DNA of 39,309 bases from CAZLGM01 sp964623625 (GTDB lineage: Bacteria; Desulfobacterota; Desulfobulbia; Desulfobulbales; Desulfocapsaceae). Under the pieces are notes generated by a model. That model was not told the DNA's origin, did no database searches, and worked only from the letters and a program-made list of their open reading frames with translations. The stretch is from the NCBI GenBank assembly GCA_964623625.1, contig CAZUUJ010000032.1, positions 1 to 39,309 on the forward strand. Reading direction: 5' to 3'. The translations under genes and the position numbers were made by a program. Positions 7,717 to 15,895 of the stretch are shown here, one piece after another (position 1 is the first letter of the stretch; every line of letters begins with the position of its first letter).

Positions 7717-8280
7717 ATGCGGCGATACGCGTTTATCATTCCAAATCTATTATCGTTTCTCAGGCTGATCTGTGCCGTTGTTTTTCCGTTTTGTCCAGAG
7801 CGGGTCTGGATATGGCTTGTTATTGGAGCAGGAGTCAGTGATATCCTTGATGGCTATCTTGCCCGACTCTTAAAAGTGGAAAGCTGGCTGGGCGGCTTGT
7901 TGGATGGTATTTCCGATAAGCTTTTTGTCCTGGTTGCCCTGATGACCTTTGTGAAGATGGGAAAGTTTTCCTTCTTGTGGTTACCGTTGGTGCTGGCACG
8001 GGATCTCATAGTTGCCGGAACGGCGATATATGCGGCAGCCCTCAAGCTCTGGTCCTCATTTCAGAAGATGGATGTCCGGTGGCTGGGCAAGGCGGCCACA
8101 ATGGGTCAGTTCCTTCTTTTTTTCACAACGTTGCTCTTTCCCGATAATATCCTGATTGTTCTGTGGGTAGCTTGTCTGATCTCAATTCTGGCAGCCTGTG
8201 ATTACGGCTATCTCTTTGTTTTGGCGCTGCGTGAAAGACAAAAGAAGCTGGCGTTAGATCGAAGCGGGGGCAATGGCTGA
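7717..8280 (+). CDS. CDP-alcohol phosphatidyltransferase family protein
   Basis: Integral membrane enzyme that transfers a phosphatidyl group from CDP-diacylglycerol to an alcohol during phospholipid synthesis. The full family motif DGxxAR-x8-GxxxDxxxD is present at about residues 45-67 (DGYLAR, then G, D and D), so the enzyme should be active and metal dependent. About five to six hydrophobic segments surround it; 187 aa matches PgsA-like enzymes. GGAG about 10 nt before the ATG supports the start. The acceptor (glycerol phosphate, inositol phosphate or another alcohol) cannot be settled from this sequence. The next gene starts about 185 nt later, so operon membership is uncertain. Confidence 0.85.
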   Translation: MRRYAFIIPNLLSFLRLICAVVFPFCPERVWIWLVIGAGVSDILDGYLARLLKVESWLGGLLDGISDKLFVLVALMTFVKMGKFSFLWLPLVLARDLIVAGTAIYAAALKLWSSFQKMDVRWLGKAATMGQFLLFFTTLLFPDNILIVLWVACLISILAACDYGYLFVLALRERQKKLALDRSGGNG

Positions 8281-8464
8281 TAACAATCGGACAGGGACCG
8301 GTTTTTAAAATATCCGTTAACTTGGCAACTGCTATTGCAGGATCAGTGTGATATCTGAATCCGTGACGGAGAGTATCGTTTTGCTTGATAACACTTTAAT
8401 ATGTCGAAAAATTATTGGATTATACATGCGAGAACTGAATGTCCAGGCGAACAAGGAGAAAAGG

Positions 8465-9091
8465 ATGAAAAAGGGAAATAACCGCTATTCGTTCAGATTG
8501 ACTACCGTCTCACAGATGTTGTCGGCTGTTTTAGCTATTCTGCTTTTTGTATTCTGCCAGGCACCACAGGCCGAAGCCCGCGATGTTGCAGGTGTCCAGC
8601 TTAAAGAACAGCTCAACGCGGAGGGCGGAAAAACATTGGTGCTCAATGGGGCCGGTATTCGATCCAAGTTCTTTTTCAAGATTTATGTGGGTGCACTGTA
8701 TATGGAAATGCCATCTGCCAATGCCAAAGAGGTGATCGGAGCAGACAGCGGCAAACGGATTGTCATGCACTTTCTTTATGATGAGGTTTCGAAGGAAAAA
8801 CTGGTTGACAGCTGGAATGAAGGATTCAAAAACAATACATCACCCGAGCAACTGGCAACCCTGGCTGATCGGATAAATACATTCAACGCTCTTTTTGATT
8901 CGGTCCAGGAAGGAGATGCGATTGTCCTGGACTATCAGCCCCAAAGCGGAACCCGGGTGAGTATTAAAGGTAAGGAAAAAGGTCTGATAGTTGGAAAGGA
9001 TTTTAATGATGCCTTGTTAAGGATCTGGTTGGGCGATAGGCCGGTGACCGATGATTTGAAAAAGGCGATGCTCAAATACAGGGCACCTTGA
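8465..9091 (+). CDS. Secreted chalcone isomerase-like protein
   Basis: A 208-aa exported protein of the bacterial chalcone isomerase-like family. I chose ATG 8465 because AAGGAG (8453-8458) precedes it by 6 nt and because the first residues then form a standard signal peptide: basic MKKGNNRYSFR, a hydrophobic core around AVLAILLFVFC and cleavage near AEA-RDVAG. A longer frame back to 8348 lacks these features. The body begins with GVQLKEQLNAEGGKTLVLNGAGIR and has FFFKIYVGALYME, the usual family opening, and ends with a helical FNDALLRIWLGD. In bacteria this fold is not known to isomerise flavonoids and probably binds lipid-like ligands; function is open. Confidence 0.85.
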   Translation: MKKGNNRYSFRLTTVSQMLSAVLAILLFVFCQAPQAEARDVAGVQLKEQLNAEGGKTLVLNGAGIRSKFFFKIYVGALYMEMPSANAKEVIGADSGKRIVMHFLYDEVSKEKLVDSWNEGFKNNTSPEQLATLADRINTFNALFDSVQEGDAIVLDYQPQSGTRVSIKGKEKGLIVGKDFNDALLRIWLGDRPVTDDLKKAMLKYRAP

Positions 9092-9101
9092 AAAACTGCT
9101 C

Positions 9102-9241
9102 TTTCGGAGTCTCGTTATCTCGCTTACCTGCCAGATTTCTGCGTCACATTAAAAAATAGAAATGCTCATCACGCCTTGGTGTGACTGTGCTTTTTATTTT
9201 TACTGTTTCTTGAACTCAACAGGTAAGCGTAGACTCCGAAA
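9102..9241. repeat. 140-bp long inverted repeat
   Basis: The outer arms TTTCGGAGTCT (9102-9112) and AGACTCCGAAA (9231-9241) are perfect reverse complements, as are the inner arms CGCTTACCTG (9121-9130) and CAGGTAAGCG (9220-9229). Further in, GTCACA (9143-9148) pairs with TGTGAC (9180-9185). The element begins 10 nt after the stop of the chalcone-isomerase-like gene. It could be a large terminator-like structure, a small non-coding RNA or a non-autonomous mobile element. Outside it the space to 9382 shows nothing else. Confidence 0.65.
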
Positions 9242-9382
9242 TATCTATTTTTTGAAAGCACCCTCTCGCCAAAAGAAATAATTGAGATAACTTGACGAAA
9301 ATGGTAATTCATTTCGTGATGGGGTGTTCACGGAGGAACTATTCGGCACGATAACTCAAATTCACTATCTGGAGGTCCAAAT

Positions 9383-10015
9383 ATGAAGATGGTATGCCCT
9401 CACTGTTATGTCAATGGCATTGTGGATGACTCGCTGATCGGAAGGAGAGTGAAGTGCCCGAAGTGCACAAATATTTTCGTTGTTAGTTCCGATTCATCGG
9501 AACCCATAGAAATCGATGCGATTGATCTGGATACGCTTGACGCGGGTGAAGTATCGCCGGAAGCATCGAGTGAACCAGATGCAATAGACGATCTGGATAT
9601 TTCCGATTTGCTTAAGAGTGAAGACGTCCATGACGACTTTCCTTCTGAAGAGTGTGAGGTGTGTGGCAAAGAGGTCCACCCGGCTCTGCTCATGGAAATT
9701 GACTCAAAGAAATACTGCGCCTCATGTGTTCCCGATACGTTTCTTTCCAATGACAAGGCCCCTGTTGCTGATGTTCCGGCCGATTCCGGGAAACAGGAGT
9801 CAACCCTGGTTTCCATTGACGATGAACTGGCCACTTCCGAGCCGGCATCACCACCTGAGGATTTGCAGCAGGAGGAGGCCCAGCTCCAGCCAACAGAAAA
9901 GAAGACAAAGAAAAAACAGAGAGCCAGCACCAGTTTAAGATTGCTGTTGGGTTTTTTAATCATCGCCCTGGCCTGTGCTGGGGCTGTTGTCTTTCTAGAT
10001 ATAAAGCTGTTCTAA
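9383..10015 (+). CDS. Zinc-ribbon protein with C-terminal membrane anchor
   Basis: A 210-aa protein of unknown role. The N-terminus carries an MJ0042-type zinc ribbon, CPHC at residues 5-8 and CPKC at 25-28. An acidic, low-complexity linker rich in Asp and Glu follows. A second four-Cys cluster is CEVCGKE near 91 with CASC near 116. The region 127-180 is Pro, Glu and Lys rich, and one transmembrane helix (LLLGFLIIALACAGAVVFL) closes the protein. GGAGG 9 nt before the ATG supports the start. nfeD and a stomatin gene follow on the same strand after 60 and 113 nt, suggesting a membrane-associated role, by context only. Confidence 0.75.
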   Translation: MKMVCPHCYVNGIVDDSLIGRRVKCPKCTNIFVVSSDSSEPIEIDAIDLDTLDAGEVSPEASSEPDAIDDLDISDLLKSEDVHDDFPSEECEVCGKEVHPALLMEIDSKKYCASCVPDTFLSNDKAPVADVPADSGKQESTLVSIDDELATSEPASPPEDLQQEEAQLQPTEKKTKKKQRASTSLRLLLGFLIIALACAGAVVFLDIKLF

Positions 10016-10075
10016 CCTGTCCCTAAAAAGCAGTTGCCAGCCAGATTGACTGCTTCCTCTCTCCTCAGGTGAAAT

Positions 10076-10516
10076 ATGGACCTTACGATTCCGAGCCTGA
10101 TTTGGTTGACTACAGGTATCTTGCTCCTGATCCTCGAGATGATACTTCCCGGTTTTGTTCTCTTCTTTTTCGGGCTGGGTGCTATTGTCACGTTCCTCTG
10201 CAGCTGGCTGTTTCAGCCGAGCCTGACCGTTCAACTGGTTATCTTTCTGCTGTCTTCTCTGCTGTCTCTTTTTACCTTGCGAGGGCTTATCAAGAGAACC
10301 TTTCTGGGCGGGACTGTTTCAGCAGCCGATGATCACGTTGTGGCCAAAGGTGGTGAACTGGTTGTGGTGACCAGGACTATAGACCCTCCCAGGGAGGGCA
10401 AGGTGAAATATTCCGGGACATTCTGGCGGGCAGTAGCTGATGAAAAAATCGAAAAGGGAGAGACCGCTGAAATTGTCTCCCAGGATGGTCTTATAATGCG
10501 GGTCAAAAAACAGTAA
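10076..10516 (+). CDS. NfeD family membrane protein (short form)
   Basis: Short (146-aa) NfeD protein without the N-terminal ClpP-like protease domain. Three transmembrane helices occupy about residues 8-72. They are followed by a C-terminal OB-like domain with GELVVVTRTIDPPREGKVKYSGTFWRAVADEKIEKGE, typical of NfeD. AGGTGA 5 nt before the ATG fits the start. The paired stomatin gene follows after 113 nt; NfeD-stomatin pairs are widespread and thought to act together in membrane quality control or microdomain organisation. A strong hairpin (10515-10539) lies between them. Confidence 0.88.
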   Translation: MDLTIPSLIWLTTGILLLILEMILPGFVLFFFGLGAIVTFLCSWLFQPSLTVQLVIFLLSSLLSLFTLRGLIKRTFLGGTVSAADDHVVAKGGELVVVTRTIDPPREGKVKYSGTFWRAVADEKIEKGETAEIVSQDGLIMRVKKQ

Positions 10517-10539
10517 CCTGACCCTTGCGGGTTCAGGTT
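10515..10539 (+). terminator. Hairpin between nfeD and the stomatin gene
   Basis: AACCTGA-CCC pairs with GGG-TCAGGTT around a TTGC loop, a stem of about ten pairs with one bulge, starting at the nfeD stop codon. Only a weak T-rich stretch follows, so it may attenuate rather than fully stop transcription into the stomatin gene. Confidence 0.5.
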
Positions 10540-10629
10540 GGACTTGTGATTTTACTGCCGAAGTAGTTAGAAACGAACCGGCCCGGTTTTCTTCATTGAT
10601 ATATTATCAGGACGATCAGGAGGATTGTT

Positions 10630-11568
10630 ATGGTTGAAAATCTCGTTGCTCTTGCCATTGTCATCGTTGCCGTCGTAATTGTTTTATGGAAGACGGCCAT
10701 CATTGTCCCACAGCGTTCCGAATTTGTTGTTGAGCGGCTGGGAAAATTTTCAAAAACCATCAAAGCCGGCTTCCACATCCTCATACCCTTTATCGATAAG
10801 GTGGCCTATAAGCGGTCTCTGAAAGAAGAGCCGATCGATATCTCGGCTCAGACCTGTATTACAGCCGATAACGTGACGCTGGAGGTTGACGGTATTTTAT
10901 ATCTGCAGGTGATAGATACAAAGCGCTCGGCCTATGGGATCGACAACTATCATTTTGCCGCCTCCCAGCTTGCCCAGACCTCTCTGCGTTCCGCTATTGG
11001 TAAAATTGAACTGGATAAAGCCTTTGAGGCCAGGGAAACATTGAACGCCCATGTTGTTGACGCCCTTGACGAGGCGGCGGAAAACTGGGGGGTGAAGGTG
11101 CTTCGATATGAGATTAAGGATATTGAGCCGCCCCGCACCGTGCTTGAGGCTATGGAGAAGCAGATGAAAGCGGAGCGGGAGAAACGCGCCGAAATAGCCC
11201 GTTCCGAAGGTGATCGTCAGGCGGTGATCAACCGGGCAGAAGGTGATCGGCAGGAAGCCATTGCTCTGTCTGAAGGTGAAAAAATACGTCGTATCAATGA
11301 AGCTGACGGCCGGGCCCAGGAAATCCTGCGGGTAGCCGCGGCAACGGCTGAAGGTATCAGGAAGGTAGCCGAATCCCTCGAATCTCCCGGTGGCACAGAC
11401 GCGGCCAACCTCGAAGTGGCAAAAAACTACCTGGAACAGTTCGGTAAAATGGCTAAGGAAAATAACACCATGATCATTCCTTCCAATATGACCGATCTTA
11501 CGTCGATGATCGCTACGGCCATGTCGACCTTGAAACATGTGGATAAGAAGGTGGAAGAGACTCGGTAG
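10630..11568 (+). CDS. SPFH/Band 7 (stomatin-like) protein, QmcA type
   Basis: Membrane-anchored SPFH protein that forms large oligomeric assemblies and organises membrane domains or modulates membrane proteases. One N-terminal transmembrane helix (about residues 4-23) is followed by VPQRSEFVVERLGKFSKTIKAGFHILIPFIDKV, the typical stomatin opening. A long Ala/Glu/Arg-rich coiled coil with repeated RAEGDRQ/SEGDRQ units follows at about 180-250. Length of 312 aa is normal. AGGAGG about 6 nt upstream of the ATG gives a firm start. Its NfeD partner lies directly upstream. Confidence 0.93.
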   Translation: MVENLVALAIVIVAVVIVLWKTAIIVPQRSEFVVERLGKFSKTIKAGFHILIPFIDKVAYKRSLKEEPIDISAQTCITADNVTLEVDGILYLQVIDTKRSAYGIDNYHFAASQLAQTSLRSAIGKIELDKAFEARETLNAHVVDALDEAAENWGVKVLRYEIKDIEPPRTVLEAMEKQMKAEREKRAEIARSEGDRQAVINRAEGDRQEAIALSEGEKIRRINEADGRAQEILRVAAATAEGIRKVAESLESPGGTDAANLEVAKNYLEQFGKMAKENNTMIIPSNMTDLTSMIATAMSTLKHVDKKVEETR

Positions 11569-11573
11569 TTCAG

Positions 11574-11637
11574 TTTCATGTTTCGAGTTTCAAATTTTAG
11601 GAAGTGATTTGATACAAAACAAACTCGAAACATGAAA
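11574..11637. repeat. 17-bp perfect inverted repeat overlapping the EamA start codon
   Basis: Left arm 11574-11590 (TTTCATGTTTCGAGTTT) and right arm 11621-11637 are exact reverse complements around a 30-nt loop. The structure begins 5 nt after the stomatin stop. The ATG of the next gene (11632) lies inside the right arm, so in RNA the start would be paired. There is no U-tract. Confidence 0.7.
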
Positions 11638-12531
11638 GACCTAGCCGGAAATGTTCCTCGTCTTTTTCTCCACCTGCTGATGGTGGGTTGCGCTCTACTG
11701 GTCTCCACCTCCTTTACCGTCTGCGCGGCTATTGCCCAGGGGATGTCGCCGGAGTTGCTCACTTTTTTCCGGTTTCTGCTGGCGGCCGTTCTATTGGGCC
11801 CTGTGGTGGCTTTTCGCTATCCTTTGACGATATCACTTCGGGACCTTGGCCGATACTCCATTATTTCAATCGCCTTAGTCTTTTTCTTCTGGGCCATGTT
11901 CCTCTCCTTACGATATACCAGTGCTTTAAACACTTCAGTGCTGTTTACCCTGGTCCCTTCCATTTCCGGCTTCTATGCCTATTTTCTGGTGAAAGAACGT
12001 CTGGGCCGGGCCCGGTTCATCGCCCTTGGTTGTGGGATTGTCGGGGCTGTCTGGGTGATTTTTCGCGGTGATGCGACACTGTTGCTCAGTATGCAGTGGA
12101 ACCGGGGTGATCTGATTTTTCTAGCCGGATGTTTGTCAATGGGATTGTATACGCCGTTGATCAAGTGGCTGCACCGGGGAGAGCCGATGGCCAAAATGAC
12201 CTTTTGGGTCCTGGCAACCGGAAGTTTCTGGCTGCTGCTGGTCAGTGGTCATCAACTCGTCTTTTTTCAACCTGGACAAGTAAAAATTATTGTGTGGCTT
12301 GGTATCGGTTATCTTGCCGTGTTCACCACAATCGTCACCTTTTTCCTGACCAAGTTTGCCACCATCAGGCTTGGTTCAACCACGGTGATGAGTTACTCAT
12401 ATCTTTATCCGCTTTTTGTGGTTGTTATCGAATTTTTGCTCGGCCATGGGCTGCCGGAGCCTAAAATCTGGCCAGGGGTTTTGGTTACGGTCTTGGCGAT
12501 GATTGTCATCATGCGGGCCCCAAAAAGCTGA
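11632..12531 (+). CDS. EamA (DMT superfamily) transporter
   Basis: Ten-helix drug/metabolite transporter of the inner membrane, 299 aa, with two EamA repeats (about residues 12-142 and 158-297). Typical segments are PELLTFFRFLLAAVLLGP, TSALNTSVLFTLVPSISGFYAYFLVKERL and the C-terminal TTVMSYSYLYPLFVVVIEFLL. The substrate is unknown. No Shine-Dalgarno is seen and the ATG is buried in a palindrome (11574-11637); a later Met at residue 17 would remove part of the first helix. Translation may be coupled to, or gated by, unfolding of the hairpin. Confidence 0.87.
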   Translation: MKDLAGNVPRLFLHLLMVGCALLVSTSFTVCAAIAQGMSPELLTFFRFLLAAVLLGPVVAFRYPLTISLRDLGRYSIISIALVFFFWAMFLSLRYTSALNTSVLFTLVPSISGFYAYFLVKERLGRARFIALGCGIVGAVWVIFRGDATLLLSMQWNRGDLIFLAGCLSMGLYTPLIKWLHRGEPMAKMTFWVLATGSFWLLLVSGHQLVFFQPGQVKIIVWLGIGYLAVFTTIVTFFLTKFATIRLGSTTVMSYSYLYPLFVVVIEFLLGHGLPEPKIWPGVLVTVLAMIVIMRAPKS

Positions 12532-12910
12532 TACTCGCTTGGTTTGATAGACCCAAGATTGATCAGAGAAGTCACCTCAATTAACATCGCAATAGCTGAA
12601 TTCAAATTGAACCGCTGACAGTCAAGTCACTCGGCCCGGGTAGAGCATGTTATTTAAATTGGAGTTCTGATATAACCATCTGACATTATATTGTTTATGT
12701 TAGTTGTCCAGCCCCTTGATATCCGTAGTTGGATTGACTTTTCAATCCACCTGTTGTAAAGACAGAGTTCTTTTGAGAATCACTCTTATACATTTTCTAT
12801 CGGTCTACTTTTAGAGGTGGCTTGTTGACCAATCTACCTGCCGGTCATCCTGTCAATGATGGGACAATTATTATTTTTACTCACTTTCTATATAATCTGG
12901 AGAAACGAAA
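12532..12910. other. Intergenic region before the universal stress protein
   Basis: This 379-bp AT-rich stretch has no gene. Two small dyads are visible: CTTGG/CCAAG (12538-12557), a weak end structure for the EamA gene, and TGGATTGA/TCAATCCA (12730-12749), which sits about 160 nt upstream of the USP start. A TATAAT at about 12889-12894 could be a -10, but it would give a leader of only about ten bases. Confidence 0.45.
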
Positions 12911-13777
12911 ATGACTGAGCGCCATGCAAATCTCATAGGGGAATTGACTACTATTGCTCTGGCCACAGATGGCTCAAGTTACAGCGACGGGGCTGTAAAA
13001 GAGGCTATTTTCTTCAGCCGGGTCTGTGGTGCCAGACTTATAGTCTTAAATATCATTGGGATAGACTCGGAAACGGAATCGGGTGTGTCATCACACACAA
13101 CATACTCATCCCAACGCAGTGAAGCTGTAGAGTTTATTCAAAATATCGAAAAACAGGCGGCTGAGAACGGTATACCCTGCGAGATACGGATCGAAAAGTC
13201 CTATCAGCCGGATAAAACCATTGTGGAACTGGCCGACCAGTACCAGGCAGACTTGATTATCATGGGCCGCCATGGAAAAAAAGGATTATTAAAGTTGAAA
13301 CTGATGGGAGGAAACTTGACCTCAAAGGTTATCGGACACCGTTTCCCACAGGTGCTGGTTGTTCCTCGAGACTGCACTGTCAAAATGGATAAAGTATTAT
13401 TGGCAACAGACGGATCCTGGTTTGGCCAGAAAGCCCTGGAGGAAGCCTGTAATATGAGCTCCCATGAAACCGCGATAAAGGATATTTTCGTGCTCAATGT
13501 TGCAAAAAGCGAAGTAGATCTTGAGCAAGCGGAAGAGCTTGCAGAAACGGTTTGCTATGTGGCAAGGGAAAAAACAGACCAGGTTACCTGTACGTCATTG
13601 GCCTTGGTCGGCAGGACATCGGATGTCATTGTCGAAAAGGCAAAAGAGCTGGATGTGGGTATGATTATCATGGGTGGTCATGGAAAAGGCTTGAGTAAGC
13701 TGCTCATGGGTCATGTGACGGAACGGGTTATCGACAAGGCCCATTGCCCAATCCTGGTGATCGAAAAAGAACAGTAG
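12911..13777 (+). CDS. Tandem UspA-domain universal stress protein
   Basis: Cytoplasmic stress protein with two UspA domains (about residues 10-152 and 155-287). Each opens with a LATDGS strand-loop (TIALATDGSSYS and KVLLATDGSWFG). Each ends with the nucleotide-loop region (IIMGRHGKKGLLKLKLMG in the first, IIMGGHGKGLSKLLMG in the second). The second domain has the better Gly spacing and is more likely to bind ATP. GGAGA about 7 nt before the ATG supports the start. It faces the rhodanese gene on the other strand, with a shared hairpin between them. Confidence 0.92.
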   Translation: MTERHANLIGELTTIALATDGSSYSDGAVKEAIFFSRVCGARLIVLNIIGIDSETESGVSSHTTYSSQRSEAVEFIQNIEKQAAENGIPCEIRIEKSYQPDKTIVELADQYQADLIIMGRHGKKGLLKLKLMGGNLTSKVIGHRFPQVLVVPRDCTVKMDKVLLATDGSWFGQKALEEACNMSSHETAIKDIFVLNVAKSEVDLEQAEELAETVCYVAREKTDQVTCTSLALVGRTSDVIVEKAKELDVGMIIMGGHGKGLSKLLMGHVTERVIDKAHCPILVIEKEQ

Positions 13778-13911
13778 GAATTTCTACACGGTATTTCTCA
13801 TGAAGTGGGAAGTCAGGATAGATATCACATCCATTTAGTCAATAGGTGACTCGGAAATCAATTGTCAGATCCAGAACGAGTCTAACTGATAATTCATATG
13901 GAAAACCATAA

Positions 13912-13944
13912 CCGTCACCTCAACTTATACAGTTAAGGTGACGG
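13912..13944. terminator. Bidirectional hairpin between convergent genes
   Basis: CCGTCACCT (13912-13920) pairs with AGGTGACGG (13936-13944), extended by AACT/AGTT around a 5-nt loop. It lies between the converging USP and rhodanese genes. U-tracts are poor on both sides, so efficiency is uncertain. Confidence 0.6.
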
Positions 13945-13982
13945 CAAAACGAAGGATAAAAAACTGAAACGGGAGCTAACTT

Positions 13983-15299
13983 TCAGTTTGCTTCAACATC
14001 CAGCTCACCATCGTCAAAACTGATGGTGGCATCAAGGTATCTGTTTTTTACTCCCTTTTCTTTGAGTACTGTATGGGCCATCTCAGCTCTTATGCCTGAA
14101 TTGCACAACAGAATAAGTTCTTTGTTTTTATCAAGTTCTTTCAGCCGCTGGGCAAGTGAATCTACTGGTATATTGAGACTGTCTTTGATCGAACCCGCCT
14201 TGAACTCATCGGGATTTCGTACATCAATCAATGTCGCATTTGCGGGAATCTTGGCAGCCATCTTTTCAAATTCCTCAACACCAATGGCTCCAGGCTTGGG
14301 TTTAGGCACATAAGAAATTTCCTTTTTGGTCTCACCTGTAACAGTTGCTCCACCACTCTTTTTCCATTGATCAAAGCTGACAGGAAGTACTCGAGAGACT
14401 TTATATCCCCAGGAAACAGCCAGATTTGCAGCCTCTTTAGCTTTTTCGCCATAAAAAATGATAGGTGCATTCTTTCTGTCCGGAAATCTGTCTTTATTTG
14501 CAGCCAGATTTTTGTGCTCTATTGCTACAGCTCCTTTAATATGGCCTTGTTTCACCATATCATTTGATCTCAAATCAATGAGAACGTGGGGGATATCCTT
14601 TTTGATGGCCATCTTCAGCCAATCCGGGGCCACAATACTTGCAAAACTTTTACTCCAATCCGGAAAACCACCAGTATAGATACGGACATTCTCATATCCA
14701 AGAGCTTTTGTCTTAACAAGGGCTGTTGGGCTGAGGCATCCACCAGGTCCATAATAGACAATAGGGGTAGACTTATCTTTTGGTAATTTCTTAGCAGCAA
14801 TTTTATCAAATGCCGGTGCGGGAAGAATACCTGCACCGGGGATGAAACCCATTTTATACTTGACAGGTGGACGAACATCAAAAACCTTTACTTTCGGATC
14901 CTTAAGGAGACTGAGGAAATTTTCTCTGCTGAGTTTATCTTCATCCTCAATAACTTTTAGGATATCAAAACGGATGATTTCTTCCGCAGTCTTCACACCG
15001 TCTTTTTCTGTGTAATTAATCTGAAACCCTTTTTTTAAATAATTGCGTATGTCCTTGAAATCATCAACATACTGAACCGTTGTATCTTTATTGAATTTCA
15101 CCACTTCTTTATGGGTCATGAAATCCATCTGAATAGTGCCTGATTTAATAGCAATATTTTCTAAAAAACCCATCATCACACCGGGTTCAGGATCGTGGCA
15201 CATCCCACACAACTTTGCCATTGGCGCTTTTGCCATTATCGGCTGCGCAAAAACAAACAAGAAAAGAAATGACAACCCTACAACTACAAATCGCTTCAT
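13983..15299 (-). CDS. Exported triple-rhodanese protein with N-terminal CxxCH
   Basis: A 438-aa periplasmic protein with a Sec signal peptide (residues 1-24). After it comes CGMCH at 31-35, a motif that can bind one c-type heme. Three rhodanese-like domains follow at about 125-225, 230-318 and 338-435. The first has Cys188 in YYGPGGCLS. The second lacks a catalytic Cys (FYGEKAKEA). The third has Cys399 in the classical LLCNSGIRAEMA loop. Two active sulfur carriers and one inactive domain suggest handling of sulfane sulfur or polysulfide, perhaps linked to electron transfer through the heme. A CTGGAGG 4 nt from the ATG fixes the start. Base composition is more AT-rich than its neighbours, which may mean later acquisition. 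Its promoter looks MerR-like. Confidence 0.85.
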   Translation of the reverse strand: MKRFVVVGLSFLFLFVFAQPIMAKAPMAKLCGMCHDPEPGVMMGFLENIAIKSGTIQMDFMTHKEVVKFNKDTTVQYVDDFKDIRNYLKKGFQINYTEKDGVKTAEEIIRFDILKVIEDEDKLSRENFLSLLKDPKVKVFDVRPPVKYKMGFIPGAGILPAPAFDKIAAKKLPKDKSTPIVYYGPGGCLSPTALVKTKALGYENVRIYTGGFPDWSKSFASIVAPDWLKMAIKKDIPHVLIDLRSNDMVKQGHIKGAVAIEHKNLAANKDRFPDRKNAPIIFYGEKAKEAANLAVSWGYKVSRVLPVSFDQWKKSGGATVTGETKKEISYVPKPKPGAIGVEEFEKMAAKIPANATLIDVRNPDEFKAGSIKDSLNIPVDSLAQRLKELDKNKELILLCNSGIRAEMAHTVLKEKGVKNRYLDATISFDDGELDVEAN

Positions 15300-15375
15300 A
15301 CTACCTCCAGAAATTTAAATTAATAAAAAACAATTTCAGAGCTTACTCTTGAACCATCTACAACTCTGATAAAGC

Positions 15376-15407
15376 ATTTTACCACTACTCCGTAGTAGTG
15401 AATTCAA
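15376..15407 (-). promoter_or_regulatory. MerR-type promoter for the rhodanese gene
   Basis: On the minus strand TTGAAT (15407-15402) and TAAAAT (15381-15376) are separated by a 20-bp spacer. The spacer is almost filled by the dyad CACTACT-ACGG-AGTAGTG (15400-15383). Overlong 19-20 bp spacers carrying the operator are the hallmark of promoters activated by MerR-family regulators. No regulator gene is adjacent. Confidence 0.5.
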
Positions 15408-15547
15408 TAACCCTAATGCAAAATATCCAAATGGCAAGGTTAAGTATTTAGTAAAAAGGTAAATTACCCTTATTCCTGATAGTATTAATCTGCAGAATGT
15501 GCTACCAAGCTGAGGTCTGGGCTGGCAATCCCTCTCATCAGAAATAG

Positions 15548-15646
15548 TTATTTCAGATTGTTATTTTCGGTTTCCAAGTAGGTGACAAAACATCCCTGGC
15601 ATTGTTTTTCCTGTTGTTCATCTGTGATAATCACTATCGGATGCAT
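15548..15646 (-). pseudogene. Possible 32-codon remnant or microprotein
   Basis: The frame reads MHPIVIITDEQQEKQ then CQGC and FVTYLETENNNLK. It looks protein-like and has a CxxC, but there is no ribosome-binding site and an in-frame TAA lies 14 codons upstream. It may be the end of a decayed gene. Confidence 0.2.
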
Positions 15647-15895
15647 GGGTAATTCAGGTAATCCCAAATGGGAAGGAGTTCTTTAAATGGTTTCCTTCAA
15701 TGCTCATTGAGGCAGGATAGATATCCCCAACCCAGCCTGAACAGCAGTTTGGATGCTGGCTATAGACATTCCCATGAAAGGGATCTTCCATTTACGATTG
15801 TCACTCTGGAGACTTTCGGTAGCAATTTTTCTAAAACTGCATAGAGAAGGTTCATCTTTTCTCTTATGTTTTCAAGAACTCGAGATAGACAGGGT

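Larger units (their letters stand above)
15300..15895. other. Intergenic region upstream of the rhodanese gene
   Basis: The 596-bp gap holds the rhodanese promoter with its dyad (15376-15407), a possible short minus-strand coding remnant (15548-15646) and otherwise no feature I can support. It is also the region downstream of thpR; no clear terminator was found. Confidence 0.5.

Noticed and set aside
8348..8464. N-terminal extension of the chalcone isomerase-like protein
   Set aside because: The extension would bury the signal peptide and lacks a ribosome-binding site, whereas ATG 8465 has AAGGAG at good spacing.
9406..9963. A 185-codon Ser-rich minus-strand frame
   Set aside because: It is antisense to the zinc-ribbon gene, whose Cys pairs and ribosome-binding site are convincing; the Ser richness reflects the acidic linker on the other strand.
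10897..11538. A 213-codon minus-strand frame opposite the stomatin gene
   Set aside because: It mirrors the Glu/Arg-rich stomatin coiled coil; the plus-strand protein is unmistakable.
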